64,000 nucleotides of DNA, from positions 3,547,501 to 3,611,500 of the forward strand of contig JADJRL010000003.1 of the NCBI GenBank assembly GCA_016712225.1. Reading direction: 5' to 3'. Shown one piece after another: positions 54,680-63,879 of the stretch (positions are counted from its first letter, which is position 1; each line of letters starts with the position of its first letter). This DNA is from Candidatus Defluviibacterium haderslevense (GTDB taxonomy: Bacteria; Bacteroidota; Bacteroidia; Chitinophagales; Saprospiraceae). A program made the position numbers and the translations under genes. Below the pieces are notes generated by a model, which was not told the DNA's origin, searched no databases, and was given only the letters and a program-made list of their open reading frames with translations.

Positions 54680-55157
54680 ACTCCAATCTTGATTGTTTTG
54701 AAAATGTGTGTAATGTGCGGTTGGATATCAAGCCTCCAGCTTTGATTATAAATTAGTTTACTTAAATATGAATCGCTAATTCGAGTATATTACTTTGAGT
54801 AAATTAAATGAATGATTTAATATGCTTTTAAACTGTTTGCATAACATCCAGATTTGAACTCATCGGAGATGTATTAAGAACTAAACATTCTTAGTAATTT
54901 TTTGGAACTTTATATATCGAGGCAAGCTGCATATTCAAACTTGTCCAGATGCATTAGAATAATCATTGAGAGATCAGGAAGCTTATTTTGTTCTTTCATC
55001 AGAGTTCTAGATCTTATGTAAGTGGTAGGTGCATATGTGCGATTTATTCCAAGTTGAAAACAAAATGCATCAACTATTTCATTTTGTATTTTTATGTCAC
55101 TAATTTCACATTAAACTTCTAAAAATGTAAGCTTGTCGATTGTACGGATATGGTAAT
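54680..55157 (+). other. Intergenic region, 478 bases, with a possible gene remnant
   Basis: Lies between the LytTR regulator and the large T9SS cargo gene, which is convergent. The only item that stands out is a minus-strand open stretch at 54910-55110 listed separately. No terminator hairpin was recognised after the regulator gene. Confidence 0.4.
54910..55110 (-). pseudogene. Possible decayed coding remnant
   Basis: An open frame of 66 codons follows an in-frame TAA and runs to a TAA at 54910-54912. It has no ATG before mid-frame (ATGAAAGAACAAAATAAG). The translation (IVDAFCFQLGINRTYAPTTY and LPDLSMIILMHLDKFEYAAC) looks protein-like rather than random, but I do not recognise a family. Confidence 0.22.
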
Positions 55158-58100
55158 TTATTTCGTAATAACCACTTTATTTATTGACCTACTATTATTG
55201 CTTTGTGCAATGATTGTGTAAATACCTTCCGAGAGTTGACTTGTATTAAGAGTCATATTATACTCTGATTCTTTTTCGATTATAAGGTGGCCTAATACAT
55301 CATATATTTTAACAATCGATTTGGGCCTGATACCACTTATGTGTAAAGTGTTGGTGGCTGGATTAGGATAAATTATTAGACTAGCTTGCTTGCTGGTCGT
55401 AGGAATATTAATTTCTGTATTGTTTACTAAAGTAGTTTCACATCCGGAGACTCCCATTTTAGAAAAAAAAGCATCATATCTATTTATTGACACAGTGTCT
55501 CCAAATAAAATAGCAGGTTCGGTTCCACCATGGGTTGTTCCTGTAATAAAATGATGCCCATAAGTATTGGTAGAAATGGAAGTAGGGACTAAATTGTGAA
55601 GATAACCAGTGGGTAATGTGTTTCCTCCTAAACTAATCCAATGAAGTGCTCCTGAAGTATCATAATTAGCCACTAAAAAATCTCCGTAATTAATATTGGG
55701 TACGTAAATGCTGTCTTGGAAATTTGCAGAATAATAATATCCCGACCAAGCGGAATTATTATAACCATGAAGGGTATTTATTAAATATAATTGGCTGCCT
55801 TTGAGCTCAAATGCTGAACCGTCACCATAATTTGAATATGAATTTCCAGTAATCCATTGTGCTATACCTGATGGAGATAATTTCATCAAAAAAAAGGAAC
55901 CATATCTCCGTGGAATGGTAATACTCATGTCAGCATTAATCACCTTCATATATTCTTGATATCGATAGTTGAAAAAAGATGTATGTCCTAAGATATAACA
56001 GGTTCCATTTGGATCAATTTGAATTTTATATGGCGTTATTACATCAGTATCATAACTTAAGTTATTAATTATTCTAGCTCTTACCTGCCATTGTAGCACT
56101 CCCACATCATTATATTTTACAACATACATTCGCCTACTAGATTCGTTATCTTCTCTTTTTATATTAACTGAATCGCCATTTGTTGAGAAAAATGTAGTTT
56201 TGATGTCATAGGTACCCGTTATGTAGATGTTGCCGAAACTATCCATTTCTGCATCTATTAGTCCTTCATTGTGTTCTTTACTTATGAAAGTGAACCATTT
56301 TAGAGATCCATTTTCGTTTATCCTAAGAACATAATTTTGTAAGGAATAACCTATTTGATCAATTTTTTTATTGGTGAAAGCAAAACAAGAGTCGGTAAAT
56401 CCATTTTGTCTATAAATTATAGTAGAAGACGGAGATTTTCCACTTATACCATAAGCCAATAAATTTCCATTGGAGTCGGCTTTTAAATAAATTGAAATAA
56501 TGTTAAACAATTCTGCGTGCCAGATATAATGACCTAAAGAATCAAGTTTAAGGATAAATGTCTTGTCTACATACGAATTATGATATTTAATATTTGAAAT
56601 CAATATTGAGTCTCCATTATTTTGATAATAATATACATTTTGACTTAAATCATAAACCGACCCTGTCACATAAATATTTCCATATTTGTCTGTTGTTACT
56701 GAATAGATTGTTGATTTCATATCTGAAGAATTGGTGTTAGGCATTTGAATAGAATTTAACCACTTTATTGTGCCGCTGGGAGAATATTTTGTTATATATG
56801 AGCCTACTTTTCCCTTCGGAGTATTGATTTTTTTTCCATACCTTGAACGAAAAACATGATCACTATAATTGCCACATATTAATAAATAATCGTCTTTGGA
56901 TAAACAGGACTGACTAATTTGATGATATCCCCTCCCATCCCAAAGTGGATCTTCTCCAATAAACGCCTCTGCCCAACAAGTGTCTTCGACGTTTGGTTCT
57001 TTGCACACGTAGGGGCCATTTGCTATAATTGTGTCAAAACAGTGATTAACACTTTCAGCAATGAGAGTTACCACTATTTGTCCAGTATCAGCAAAACGTA
57101 TCCCTGTAGGGTTAGGATCATTGGAAGATAAAACATTTGAGTTATTTTGAAAAGACCAATAATAATTTTGGGCATCATGCGATTTGGAATAAAAATTTAC
57201 ATTTTCATTCGGAAACGCATTGATGAGATCATAATTGAAAGATACTTTAGTTTTTTCAGACTGTAATTTAATACTGTCAGTAAAATACTTTTCGCAATGA
57301 CTAAAATTACTTCGTACAGTTATATAATAATAACCAGCGCTATCTAATAAGTTGCTATTGAAGGTCATAGTCCCTCCATTGCCAAAACCACTTCCGTAAG
57401 AAGAGCCACTATTCTTCTTTTTCAATATGTAAGTGAAATCTTTTTGAGTATTTTGAATTGTTATTTGAATGGTCTGATTTTTACATAAAATGCTATCGGA
57501 TATAGTAACAGGCAAATTTATTTGAGGAGGATCAACCACAATGATGCTTTTGGAGGCAGTATCTGACAAATTGAAACTATTTGTTACTATGTAGTCAAGA
57601 TTAAATTGACCTGCTGTTTCAAAAACATAATTAATGCTACATGAAGATGCAATAAGTTTATTGTTTAATAGCCATTTGCACCAGGTTCCTGTTCCGCTTG
57701 AACCATGTAGCGTTGTTATCGTGTCCTTGCAATTTGGGATGACATTAGATGTCGCAAAGGGTTTACTTCCCCCACCAGAATCTGTAGTTTTAATAAATAC
57801 TCCATTATTGCCAACGGCATATCCTTTTTCAAATCCATAAAAATATACATCGTTCAAACTAAGATTATTCGAACTTGGCATATATTCTAAAATTTCACTT
57901 AAAGGTCCATTTTGGTAATAAATACCGTGATTGGTTGATACATAATAGTTTTGTCCAATATTACAAGCGGAGGTTGCATAAAGAGGTGCAAAATCGTAGT
58001 TTGTGAATTCTTTTCTTGTCGCTCCATAATTTTCGTATCGAATATGCTTGTTCCCAAATGCTAAGAATTTGTCCGAAGCTTGATTGTAGCTTAAAACTCT

Positions 58101-58760
58101 AATTGAGTCGTCTGGATATTTGTAAACTGTTTGATTTGCAATAATTAATATAAAAACACCATCGCCGGCTATACCATATATCCTAATTGTTTTTGGATAT
58201 ACGGAAAATAAGTTATTGGACAATCCTGTTTCAACTTTGGTGAAATCAGTAAAATTTGAGGAAGTTAACACAAGCCCATTATTCCCAACTGCAAATAGGT
58301 AACTGTTTATTATTGCTAATGCATTCAGAGAACTGTTTTTTGGCCCAACATAGGCAAACGAATATCTTAAATTGGATAAATCTAGCTTAAAGATAATAGC
58401 TCTTTTATTTACAGTATCTGTTCCACAAATGTATACAGTATAATCAGAATAGACAGCTATTTTTTTGAATTGGCAGTTATTATAAAGTTCTAAATATGAA
58501 GGATCATTTGTAAAAGTAAAACGTGTCCAATCACTTGCAGTACCCCCTCCAGTTGTAGTAAAGTATATTCCGTGGTTTCCAGCAATTAAACCATGAGTTG
58601 AGCTCATAAAAAGCACACTGTTAAAGTGGTCATTGATACCAATATTAACTTGATTCCATCCTGCTTTAGCAAATTCTGACGTAAATAATAGAATAAAAAT
58701 TAATAGTAATTTCTTTAGAAGCATACTTAATGAAGGGGCATATACCAGTTTCATATTCAA
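55158..58760 (-). CDS. Large secreted beta-propeller / PKD protein with T9SS sorting domain
   Basis: The protein has up to 1200 residues. A signal peptide lies at MLLKKLLLIFILLFTSEFAKA; the ATG at 58724 is an alternative start just before it. Residues 20-330 have propeller-like repeats of the photosystem-stability or BNR type (HGLIAGNHGIYFTTTGGG, GYAVGNNGVFIKTTDSGGG). Then come PKD-like segments (TWCKWLLNNKLIASSC; NYYWSFQNNSNVL) and SBBP-type repeats (YGNIYVTGSVYD; FGNIYITGTYD). It ends in a T9SS type A domain (LIIYPNPATNTLHISG to NKVVITK). It is a surface or released protein of unknown binding target, probably cargo of the T9SS encoded here. Confidence 0.85.
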   Translation of the reverse strand: MNMKLVYAPSLSMLLKKLLLIFILLFTSEFAKAGWNQVNIGINDHFNSVLFMSSTHGLIAGNHGIYFTTTGGGTASDWTRFTFTNDPSYLELYNNCQFKKIAVYSDYTVYICGTDTVNKRAIIFKLDLSNLRYSFAYVGPKNSSLNALAIINSYLFAVGNNGLVLTSSNFTDFTKVETGLSNNLFSVYPKTIRIYGIAGDGVFILIIANQTVYKYPDDSIRVLSYNQASDKFLAFGNKHIRYENYGATRKEFTNYDFAPLYATSACNIGQNYYVSTNHGIYYQNGPLSEILEYMPSSNNLSLNDVYFYGFEKGYAVGNNGVFIKTTDSGGGSKPFATSNVIPNCKDTITTLHGSSGTGTWCKWLLNNKLIASSCSINYVFETAGQFNLDYIVTNSFNLSDTASKSIIVVDPPQINLPVTISDSILCKNQTIQITIQNTQKDFTYILKKKNSGSSYGSGFGNGGTMTFNSNLLDSAGYYYITVRSNFSHCEKYFTDSIKLQSEKTKVSFNYDLINAFPNENVNFYSKSHDAQNYYWSFQNNSNVLSSNDPNPTGIRFADTGQIVVTLIAESVNHCFDTIIANGPYVCKEPNVEDTCWAEAFIGEDPLWDGRGYHQISQSCLSKDDYLLICGNYSDHVFRSRYGKKINTPKGKVGSYITKYSPSGTIKWLNSIQMPNTNSSDMKSTIYSVTTDKYGNIYVTGSVYDLSQNVYYYQNNGDSILISNIKYHNSYVDKTFILKLDSLGHYIWHAELFNIISIYLKADSNGNLLAYGISGKSPSSTIIYRQNGFTDSCFAFTNKKIDQIGYSLQNYVLRINENGSLKWFTFISKEHNEGLIDAEMDSFGNIYITGTYDIKTTFFSTNGDSVNIKREDNESSRRMYVVKYNDVGVLQWQVRARIINNLSYDTDVITPYKIQIDPNGTCYILGHTSFFNYRYQEYMKVINADMSITIPRRYGSFFLMKLSPSGIAQWITGNSYSNYGDGSAFELKGSQLYLINTLHGYNNSAWSGYYYSANFQDSIYVPNINYGDFLVANYDTSGALHWISLGGNTLPTGYLHNLVPTSISTNTYGHHFITGTTHGGTEPAILFGDTVSINRYDAFFSKMGVSGCETTLVNNTEINIPTTSKQASLIIYPNPATNTLHISGIRPKSIVKIYDVLGHLIIEKESEYNMTLNTSQLSEGIYTIIAQSNNSRSINKVVITK

Positions 58761-59275
58761 ATGATTTATGTTTAGGGCTTTAAAGATAGCAATGTTTTTA
58801 AATTAAATATTAATAATAGTGTTGTGATGGATTGAGAAGTTTTTGAAAATGTTGCATTGTGAAATATTTACAGTGAAACCTAAAAATACTACTTAGTTTT
58901 TTGAATGATCAATTTTAATAAAAATAATTTTAATTTGACTCGATTTCTTTCGTTTAGCTGTCAGGAGTATTTGGATTTATTGCTACATGCACAAATTCTT
59001 TAAGTTCAATCTTTTACTCATTTTAGGTAGTGGGTCACTATGTTCAGGATTTTGGTTGTTACCATCCTCAGGATTTATGTAATTTCCCAATAAGCATAAA
59101 ATTGTTTGGCTACACTTATAGTGCTGTCCTATCCTTGATTATGAAGTTAGCTCTGCACCAATTTATTCATTAATTCTAAATGAACGAGACAGGCTGCCCT
59201 CTAGGACACAACAGCCTACCTCGGCTATTTGACGAGGAATACTTCACTATCAATTGTAGTTATTTCTATAAATCA
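58761..59275 (+). other. Intergenic region, 515 bases
   Basis: Lies between minus-strand genes. A 31-codon plus-strand open frame at 58987-59082 translates as a signal-peptide-like sequence (FFKFNLLLILGSGSLCSGFW) and stops at once, so it may be a remnant of a secreted-protein gene. No promoter box was found for the T9SS cargo gene. Confidence 0.35.
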
Positions 59276-60532
59276 TTATCGGTTGTCCTCTTTAATTACC
59301 ATATAATTTGCTACCCATTGAAATGCTACAAACCCAAAAATGAAGACAAGCCACATTGGGTTATCCATTTCACTACTTGCAATAGTCATAATGATAGCAA
59401 TCAAGCCCACTACTGCCAAAGCAATGGTGTAAATTAAAAGGCCATATTTGTTTTTAGAAGGAGAAAACATAGTTCCAAAAGGTAACATCATGGCAAAACC
59501 AAATCCTGCAATGGTCAACATTTTTTCGTCTTGTAAAACAAAGTATAATATTATTCCAATAAGAAAAGCACCAAAGCTTATAGCTACAAAGTTTGAACTC
59601 ATTTTCTCTTTTTCATTTAGGAGCAATTGTCCGTATTTGTTGAACCGAAGAAATAAATTACTTATTGGAGCGATAACCCATGTTGAAAACGCAATTAAAG
59701 CTAGAGCCCCAATTAAAGGCATTAAATAGGGTTGTAGATTTTCATTATGACGAGCAATTGTTTTTAATATTTTAAAACCAAAATAAAAACCAATTATTAC
59801 ACCCCACTGATATTTTGCAGTCAGATTGCTCATCCAAAAGGAATATTTCAGGAATAGCCTATAAACTGGGTTTGTGGCTTTCAAAGCTTCAAGCATACCC
59901 ATTTGGGCATAATTGAAAGTTGGATCGTTCGTTAATGCTTCTTTGAAATGTTCCAATGCTTTTTTGTGATCTCCTTTTTCAAGTAAGCCCCACCCATAGT
60001 TTGTATGTGTGAAAGCATTATTAGGATCTTCGCGCAATGCGCCTTCAATAGTAGCAAATGATTCTTCACTACGATTAAGTTTGTTTAAAGCCGTACTTCT
60101 TGTGTTAAGTGCCAATAAGTTTTCAGCATCGATCTCCAATGCCTGGTCTGCAGATTCAAGTGCTTCTTCGAACTGTTTACGACTTAGCTTAATATTAGCA
60201 AGTAATGCAAAGTAGTCGGCCTCATTAGGGTCAAGTTCTATCGCTTGACTTATATTTTTTTCTGCCTCACTCAATGAGTCTTGCTGTATTGCTATGCGAG
60301 ATTTGATATAGAATAAATACGCATTGTCTGGCGATAGCCCGATTGCATTGTCAATAATATTGCTCGCTTTATCAAATTTGTCTTGTTGTAAGTTGACCTC
60401 TGCAAGCAAAGTCAAAATATAAATATTGTTTGAATCCGCTGTTAATAAGTCGGAAAGGATTTTTTCTGCTTCTACGAATTTTTTTTGTTGAATAAGAATT
60501 TCAACTTTGGAAAGTCTGTGGTCTTCTGTCAT
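59276..60532 (-). CDS. TPR membrane protein, partner of the AAA+ ATPase
   Basis: The protein has 418 residues. The first 235 form about six TPR units (FVEAEKILSDLLTADSN, FDKASNIIDNAIGLSPDN, LSEAEKNISQAIELDPNE, FEEALESADQALEIDAEN, HKKALEHFKEALTNDPT). The rest holds about six membrane helices between residues 243 and 411. The TPR part probably faces the cytoplasm. The start codon comes one base after the stop of the AAA+ gene (TAACATG), so translation is coupled. This suggests a membrane-anchored TPR adaptor working with the ATPase. I do not recognise a named family for the whole protein. Confidence 0.8.
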   Translation of the reverse strand: MTEDHRLSKVEILIQQKKFVEAEKILSDLLTADSNNIYILTLLAEVNLQQDKFDKASNIIDNAIGLSPDNAYLFYIKSRIAIQQDSLSEAEKNISQAIELDPNEADYFALLANIKLSRKQFEEALESADQALEIDAENLLALNTRSTALNKLNRSEESFATIEGALREDPNNAFTHTNYGWGLLEKGDHKKALEHFKEALTNDPTFNYAQMGMLEALKATNPVYRLFLKYSFWMSNLTAKYQWGVIIGFYFGFKILKTIARHNENLQPYLMPLIGALALIAFSTWVIAPISNLFLRFNKYGQLLLNEKEKMSSNFVAISFGAFLIGIILYFVLQDEKMLTIAGFGFAMMLPFGTMFSPSKNKYGLLIYTIALAVVGLIAIIMTIASSEMDNPMWLVFIFGFVAFQWVANYMVIKEDNR

Positions 60533-60533
60533 G

Positions 60534-61841
60534 TTATTTTTTTATTTTCAAGTAAGTTAGAATGTCGTCATAAAGTCCTGAATCGTTTGCAAACATTGCA
60601 AAATTTTTTGCTGTTGAAAACCACTCTTGAGTGCTGGGTTTATGTCTTTTCAATGCTGACAACAAGTCGCTGGTTTCAAGTGGTTTAGGTATGCCATCAC
60701 TAAATGAAGATTCAAGTTTTTGTTCAATTGCAATATCAATAATGGCATCAATGTCTGCACCTGAATAATTTTCGGATTTCGAGGCAATGGATGATATATC
60801 AATATTTCCTGTCGGTTTATTCTCGAGTTTTAAGTTTAAAATGGATGCTCTTGTGTTTACATCAGGTGGCGGAACAAATACAATTCTGTCAAATCTTCCC
60901 GGTCGTCTAAAAGCGGGATCCAAATTCCACGGTGTATTTGTTGCACCAATAATTAATACACCTTCATTTGTGCTATCGATTCCATCAAGCTCTTGTAAAA
61001 ATTGATTGATTAAGTGTCTGCCACTTGACTGTTTCATATCACTTCTACTTGCACCTAAGGCATCAATTTCATCAATGAATAAAACACATGGCGTATTGTG
61101 TCTTGCTAATTCAAATATTTCATGAAGATTTTTTTCACTACTGCCAATCCACATATCTAAAATATCGTTTAAACTAATACTAATAAATTTAGCATTTACT
61201 TGTCCGGCAGTTGCTTTGGCAATAAATGTTTTACCACAGCCCGGTGGTCCATAGAGCAAAATTCCGCCACCGATTTTTTTCCCATAGGCTTTATAAAGTT
61301 CAGGGTGGAGTAGTGGTTTTATAATTTTTAGGTCTATTTCTTTTTTTACAGCTTCCATGCCTCCAACATCACTAAAATTGATTTTTGGTTTTTGTAAGAA
61401 GCGGGTGTCAATTTCTTCTTCTATATCTACAACTTCATTGTTTCCTCTTTGTCGCAATTGGTTGTCAAGATATTCATCAAAGTAATTTGGGTCAATCGTT
61501 AGGGCTTTTTTGTAAGCATCAATTGCTTTTGATATTGAATTTTCTTTTAAAAGTGCTTTTGCATAAAGTGTGTAAGCGCTTAATTCATTTGTCCCAGTGT
61601 CAATTACTTCCTCTAAAACAACATTACAAGCTGAATAGCTTCCTTTCTTGAAAAAAACTGTAGCAAGACCAATTTTAGCTTTGTGGTCATTCGAGATTTT
61701 AAGAAGGGTTGAATATTCTTTTTCGGCTTCTTCAAGTCTATTCAAATTAAGTAAAGTGTCTGCTAATAAAAGTCTTAATGGAGTGTTGTCAGGCGAATGT
61801 TTTAAGGCCTCTCGCAAACTGTCTATCGTGCTATCATTCAT
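60534..61841 (-). CDS. TPR-AAA+ ATPase, Vps4/p97-like clade
   Basis: The protein has 435 residues. An N-terminal TPR region (about 1-125) precedes a single classical AAA domain that starts at FSDVGG (156-161). The Walker A motif is GPPGCGKT (198-205), pore loop 1 is DMWIGSSEK with Trp231, Walker B is CVLFIDEID (252-260), and the second region of homology reads GATNTPWNLDPAFRRPGRFD with the arginine fingers. The MW-I-G pore motif is of the protein-threading type found in p97 D2 and Vps4-like proteins. A small C-terminal helical domain ends the protein. The gene is coupled to the membrane TPR gene, so the pair probably remodels or extracts a membrane-associated substrate. Confidence 0.85.
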   Translation of the reverse strand: MNDSTIDSLREALKHSPDNTPLRLLLADTLLNLNRLEEAEKEYSTLLKISNDHKAKIGLATVFFKKGSYSACNVVLEEVIDTGTNELSAYTLYAKALLKENSISKAIDAYKKALTIDPNYFDEYLDNQLRQRGNNEVVDIEEEIDTRFLQKPKINFSDVGGMEAVKKEIDLKIIKPLLHPELYKAYGKKIGGGILLYGPPGCGKTFIAKATAGQVNAKFISISLNDILDMWIGSSEKNLHEIFELARHNTPCVLFIDEIDALGASRSDMKQSSGRHLINQFLQELDGIDSTNEGVLIIGATNTPWNLDPAFRRPGRFDRIVFVPPPDVNTRASILNLKLENKPTGNIDISSIASKSENYSGADIDAIIDIAIEQKLESSFSDGIPKPLETSDLLSALKRHKPSTQEWFSTAKNFAMFANDSGLYDDILTYLKIKK

Positions 61842-61921
61842 TGTTTCAATGTTATTGTTTCGTCAAATAAAATTACATTCAAGGGTCAGGCATCTAAGAA
61901 GTACCCGTATTTTGTTACTGC

Positions 61922-61929
61922 CAAAAGTA
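61922..61929 (-). promoter_or_regulatory. Possible -7 box for the AAA+/TPR operon
   Basis: On the minus strand this reads TACTTTTG, matching TAnnTTTG. The leader to the ATG at 61841 would be about 75 bases. The same octamer precedes porV. Confidence 0.33.
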
Positions 61930-62030
61930 ATGAATTAATTGAATTTAAATAGTAAAACCATAAGAAAATGGTTGAACTTCCTGGCGGGATTGCTTTGGAT
62001 TCAATGTTTTTTGCTTTGCGAGTTTTATGT

Positions 62031-62708
62031 TCATTCTTTGAGTCTAAAATTTACTTTAAATGTATCGATGGATTCTTTACAAATTGGCTCTATACTGTAT
62101 TTTTTTGATAGCTCTCCAAATTTAATGAGCTTGGAAAGAGCTTCCTTATCGCATTCATTGGATACTGATTGTATAATTTCAAAATTAGAAATGGAACAAT
62201 CACTATTTACATGATATAATATTTTTACATGGCCCTCAATACCAGCATCTCTTGCTTTTGCTGGATAGCGTATTTCTACTTTTATAATGGGTTTGATTTT
62301 TATTTGATGATCATAATCATATTTTTCAATGACACTTCCTCCTTCCTTTGATGAAAGCCAGATTCCGACCTTTTTGTCATCATTATAGTTTCCTTGAGAT
62401 TTAAAAACAGATGGTTTGGAATACTCAATCCATTCGCCATCCTTTTTGCCGTTGATGTAATTTCCTTTCATTTTAATGAAATGGTGTAATTTTATGTATC
62501 CCTTTTTAATATCATTTATTTCCTCTTTTGTGGCTCGAAAATAGGTGATATAAGGTCCATGCTTTGTTATTCGATCTGACTTTAAAACACTATAGTTCTC
62601 AGATATCTGATTAATTCCACTATATTTATTGGTTATCAACTTTGTAGGTTGAGATACCGCCGTTAATGTAGTATATAGAAATAGCAATAATATTAAATGT
62701 TTATTCAT
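62031..62708 (-). CDS. Secreted MORN-repeat protein with TonB C-terminal domain
   Basis: The protein has 225 residues with a signal peptide (LILLLFLYTTLTAVS, then Q). The middle has MORN-type motifs (MKGNYINGKKDGEWIEY; SQGNYNDDKKVGIWLS). The C-terminal 90 residues form a TonB-C domain (IRYPAKARDAGIEGHVKILYHVNSDCSISNFEIIQSVSNECDKEALSKL). TonB-C domains normally contact outer-membrane transporters, but here there is no membrane anchor or proline-rich spanner, so energy coupling is unlikely. It is probably a periplasmic or surface protein of unknown role. Confidence 0.8.
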   Translation of the reverse strand: MNKHLILLLFLYTTLTAVSQPTKLITNKYSGINQISENYSVLKSDRITKHGPYITYFRATKEEINDIKKGYIKLHHFIKMKGNYINGKKDGEWIEYSKPSVFKSQGNYNDDKKVGIWLSSKEGGSVIEKYDYDHQIKIKPIIKVEIRYPAKARDAGIEGHVKILYHVNSDCSISNFEIIQSVSNECDKEALSKLIKFGELSKKYSIEPICKESIDTFKVNFRLKE

Positions 62709-62997
62709 GATTAATTTCTTAGTGTGCTGTGTTAAGAGACAATTATTTTCAAGTGTAACCTATGTCAAATTTGCTTCTTTTTGTGCCTCTTTTTGCATTT
62801 CGCTAATCACAAAATACTATGCTTTTTCTTCAAAATTAGCACGTTTTTCAGTACCGATTTTTCCATATTTAATGTCTAATAACTCTTCAAAGTTTTTAGT
62901 AATTCTGATGTTATCTTTTCATTATTTTTTCATTACAAAGGTGCAAATTTTAAAATGAATATTATAGCGAATTTTTTTGACGATTACCACAAACTGG

Positions 62998-63879
62998 TCA
63001 ATTGATTATTTTCTTTATAAGAATACCTGTGGTGTCATATTTCTCAATAGAGTCAATTTTACCCTTATGATTGTAATATTTCCACTCCCCAAATTTATCA
63101 AATTTGCTTTTTATTCCTTCTTCTTTTAATGTTCCATTATTGTAATATTCATGATATTTACTAACTTCTGATGTTCTATTATAAAATTGCTTGCTCTTCA
63201 CTTTTCCATTTTCGAAATATTTTATCTCTGTTCTATTTGGGAGTGTACATACATTAAGAGAATTAATTAGATCATTTAATATCTTAGTATCAATTCCGAC
63301 ATTTAAGTTTTCTAAATCACTTTTTAATTCGGTAGACAAACCATAATTTTGATTTTCATATTCGATTGTTCTGATCAATACACCATTGGTGTAATCATTA
63401 ATTTTATTTAATGAAGTGTTTTCATTTATATAAGTTTCTATCCCTGATTTTACTCCGTTTAGAAAGTTTACTTTGTAGCTAATGTTCCCATTTTCATAAT
63501 ATTTCAAAACTATTTGATCGCTATAATGGCGATAATTAAAATATTTAATTTCTTTAGGCATGCCGCTCCTATAACTTGAAACAATCTTAATATCATCATT
63601 TAAATATTTAAAATTCCATTGCCTGTCAATAATAAATACTAAAATTAATGATAGAATTAAATTTAATATTGTGAATTTTTGAAAGGTCGAATCATTTCTC
63701 TTAAATAGAAATAAGATCAAAGAAGTAACAATTGGAAAGAACAAAATTATTAAAAGTATTAAAGTAAATATATTTATTTGTAATACGAGTTCTTTAATGT
63801 TAAATCCAGCCGAATAAATTAAGATAATAAAACAATAAAAGAATATTATTGAAGACAGTATGTTGATAATTACTTTCAT
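62998..63879 (-). CDS. Membrane protein with C-terminal MORN-type repeats
   Basis: The protein has 293 residues with three or four hydrophobic helices in the first 90 (NILSSIIFFYCFIILIYSA; NIFTLILLIILFFPIVTSLILF; FTILNLILSLILVFII). The remainder carries MORN_2-like repeats of the YwqK type (LKYYENGNISYKVNFLNGVKSG, IKYFENGKVKSKQFYN, YHEYYNNGTLKEEGIKSKFDKFGEWKYYNHKG). Such repeats are common in Bacteroidota and their function is not established; some databases label YwqK proteins as antitoxin components, which this sequence alone does not support. It lies upstream of the MORN-TonB-C gene on the same strand after 289 bases. Confidence 0.7.
   Translation of the reverse strand: MKVIINILSSIIFFYCFIILIYSAGFNIKELVLQINIFTLILLIILFFPIVTSLILFLFKRNDSTFQKFTILNLILSLILVFIIDRQWNFKYLNDDIKIVSSYRSGMPKEIKYFNYRHYSDQIVLKYYENGNISYKVNFLNGVKSGIETYINENTSLNKINDYTNGVLIRTIEYENQNYGLSTELKSDLENLNVGIDTKILNDLINSLNVCTLPNRTEIKYFENGKVKSKQFYNRTSEVSKYHEYYNNGTLKEEGIKSKFDKFGEWKYYNHKGKIDSIEKYDTTGILIKKIIN

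Noticed and set aside
59180..59437. Plus-strand open frame of 85 codons
   Set aside because: It overlaps the 3' end of the TPR membrane protein gene on the other strand, and its translation shows no protein-like features.
62831..62838. CAAAATTA (minus-strand TAATTTTG) as promoter for the MORN-TonB-C gene
   Set aside because: It is some 125 bases upstream in very AT-rich DNA, where chance matches are common.
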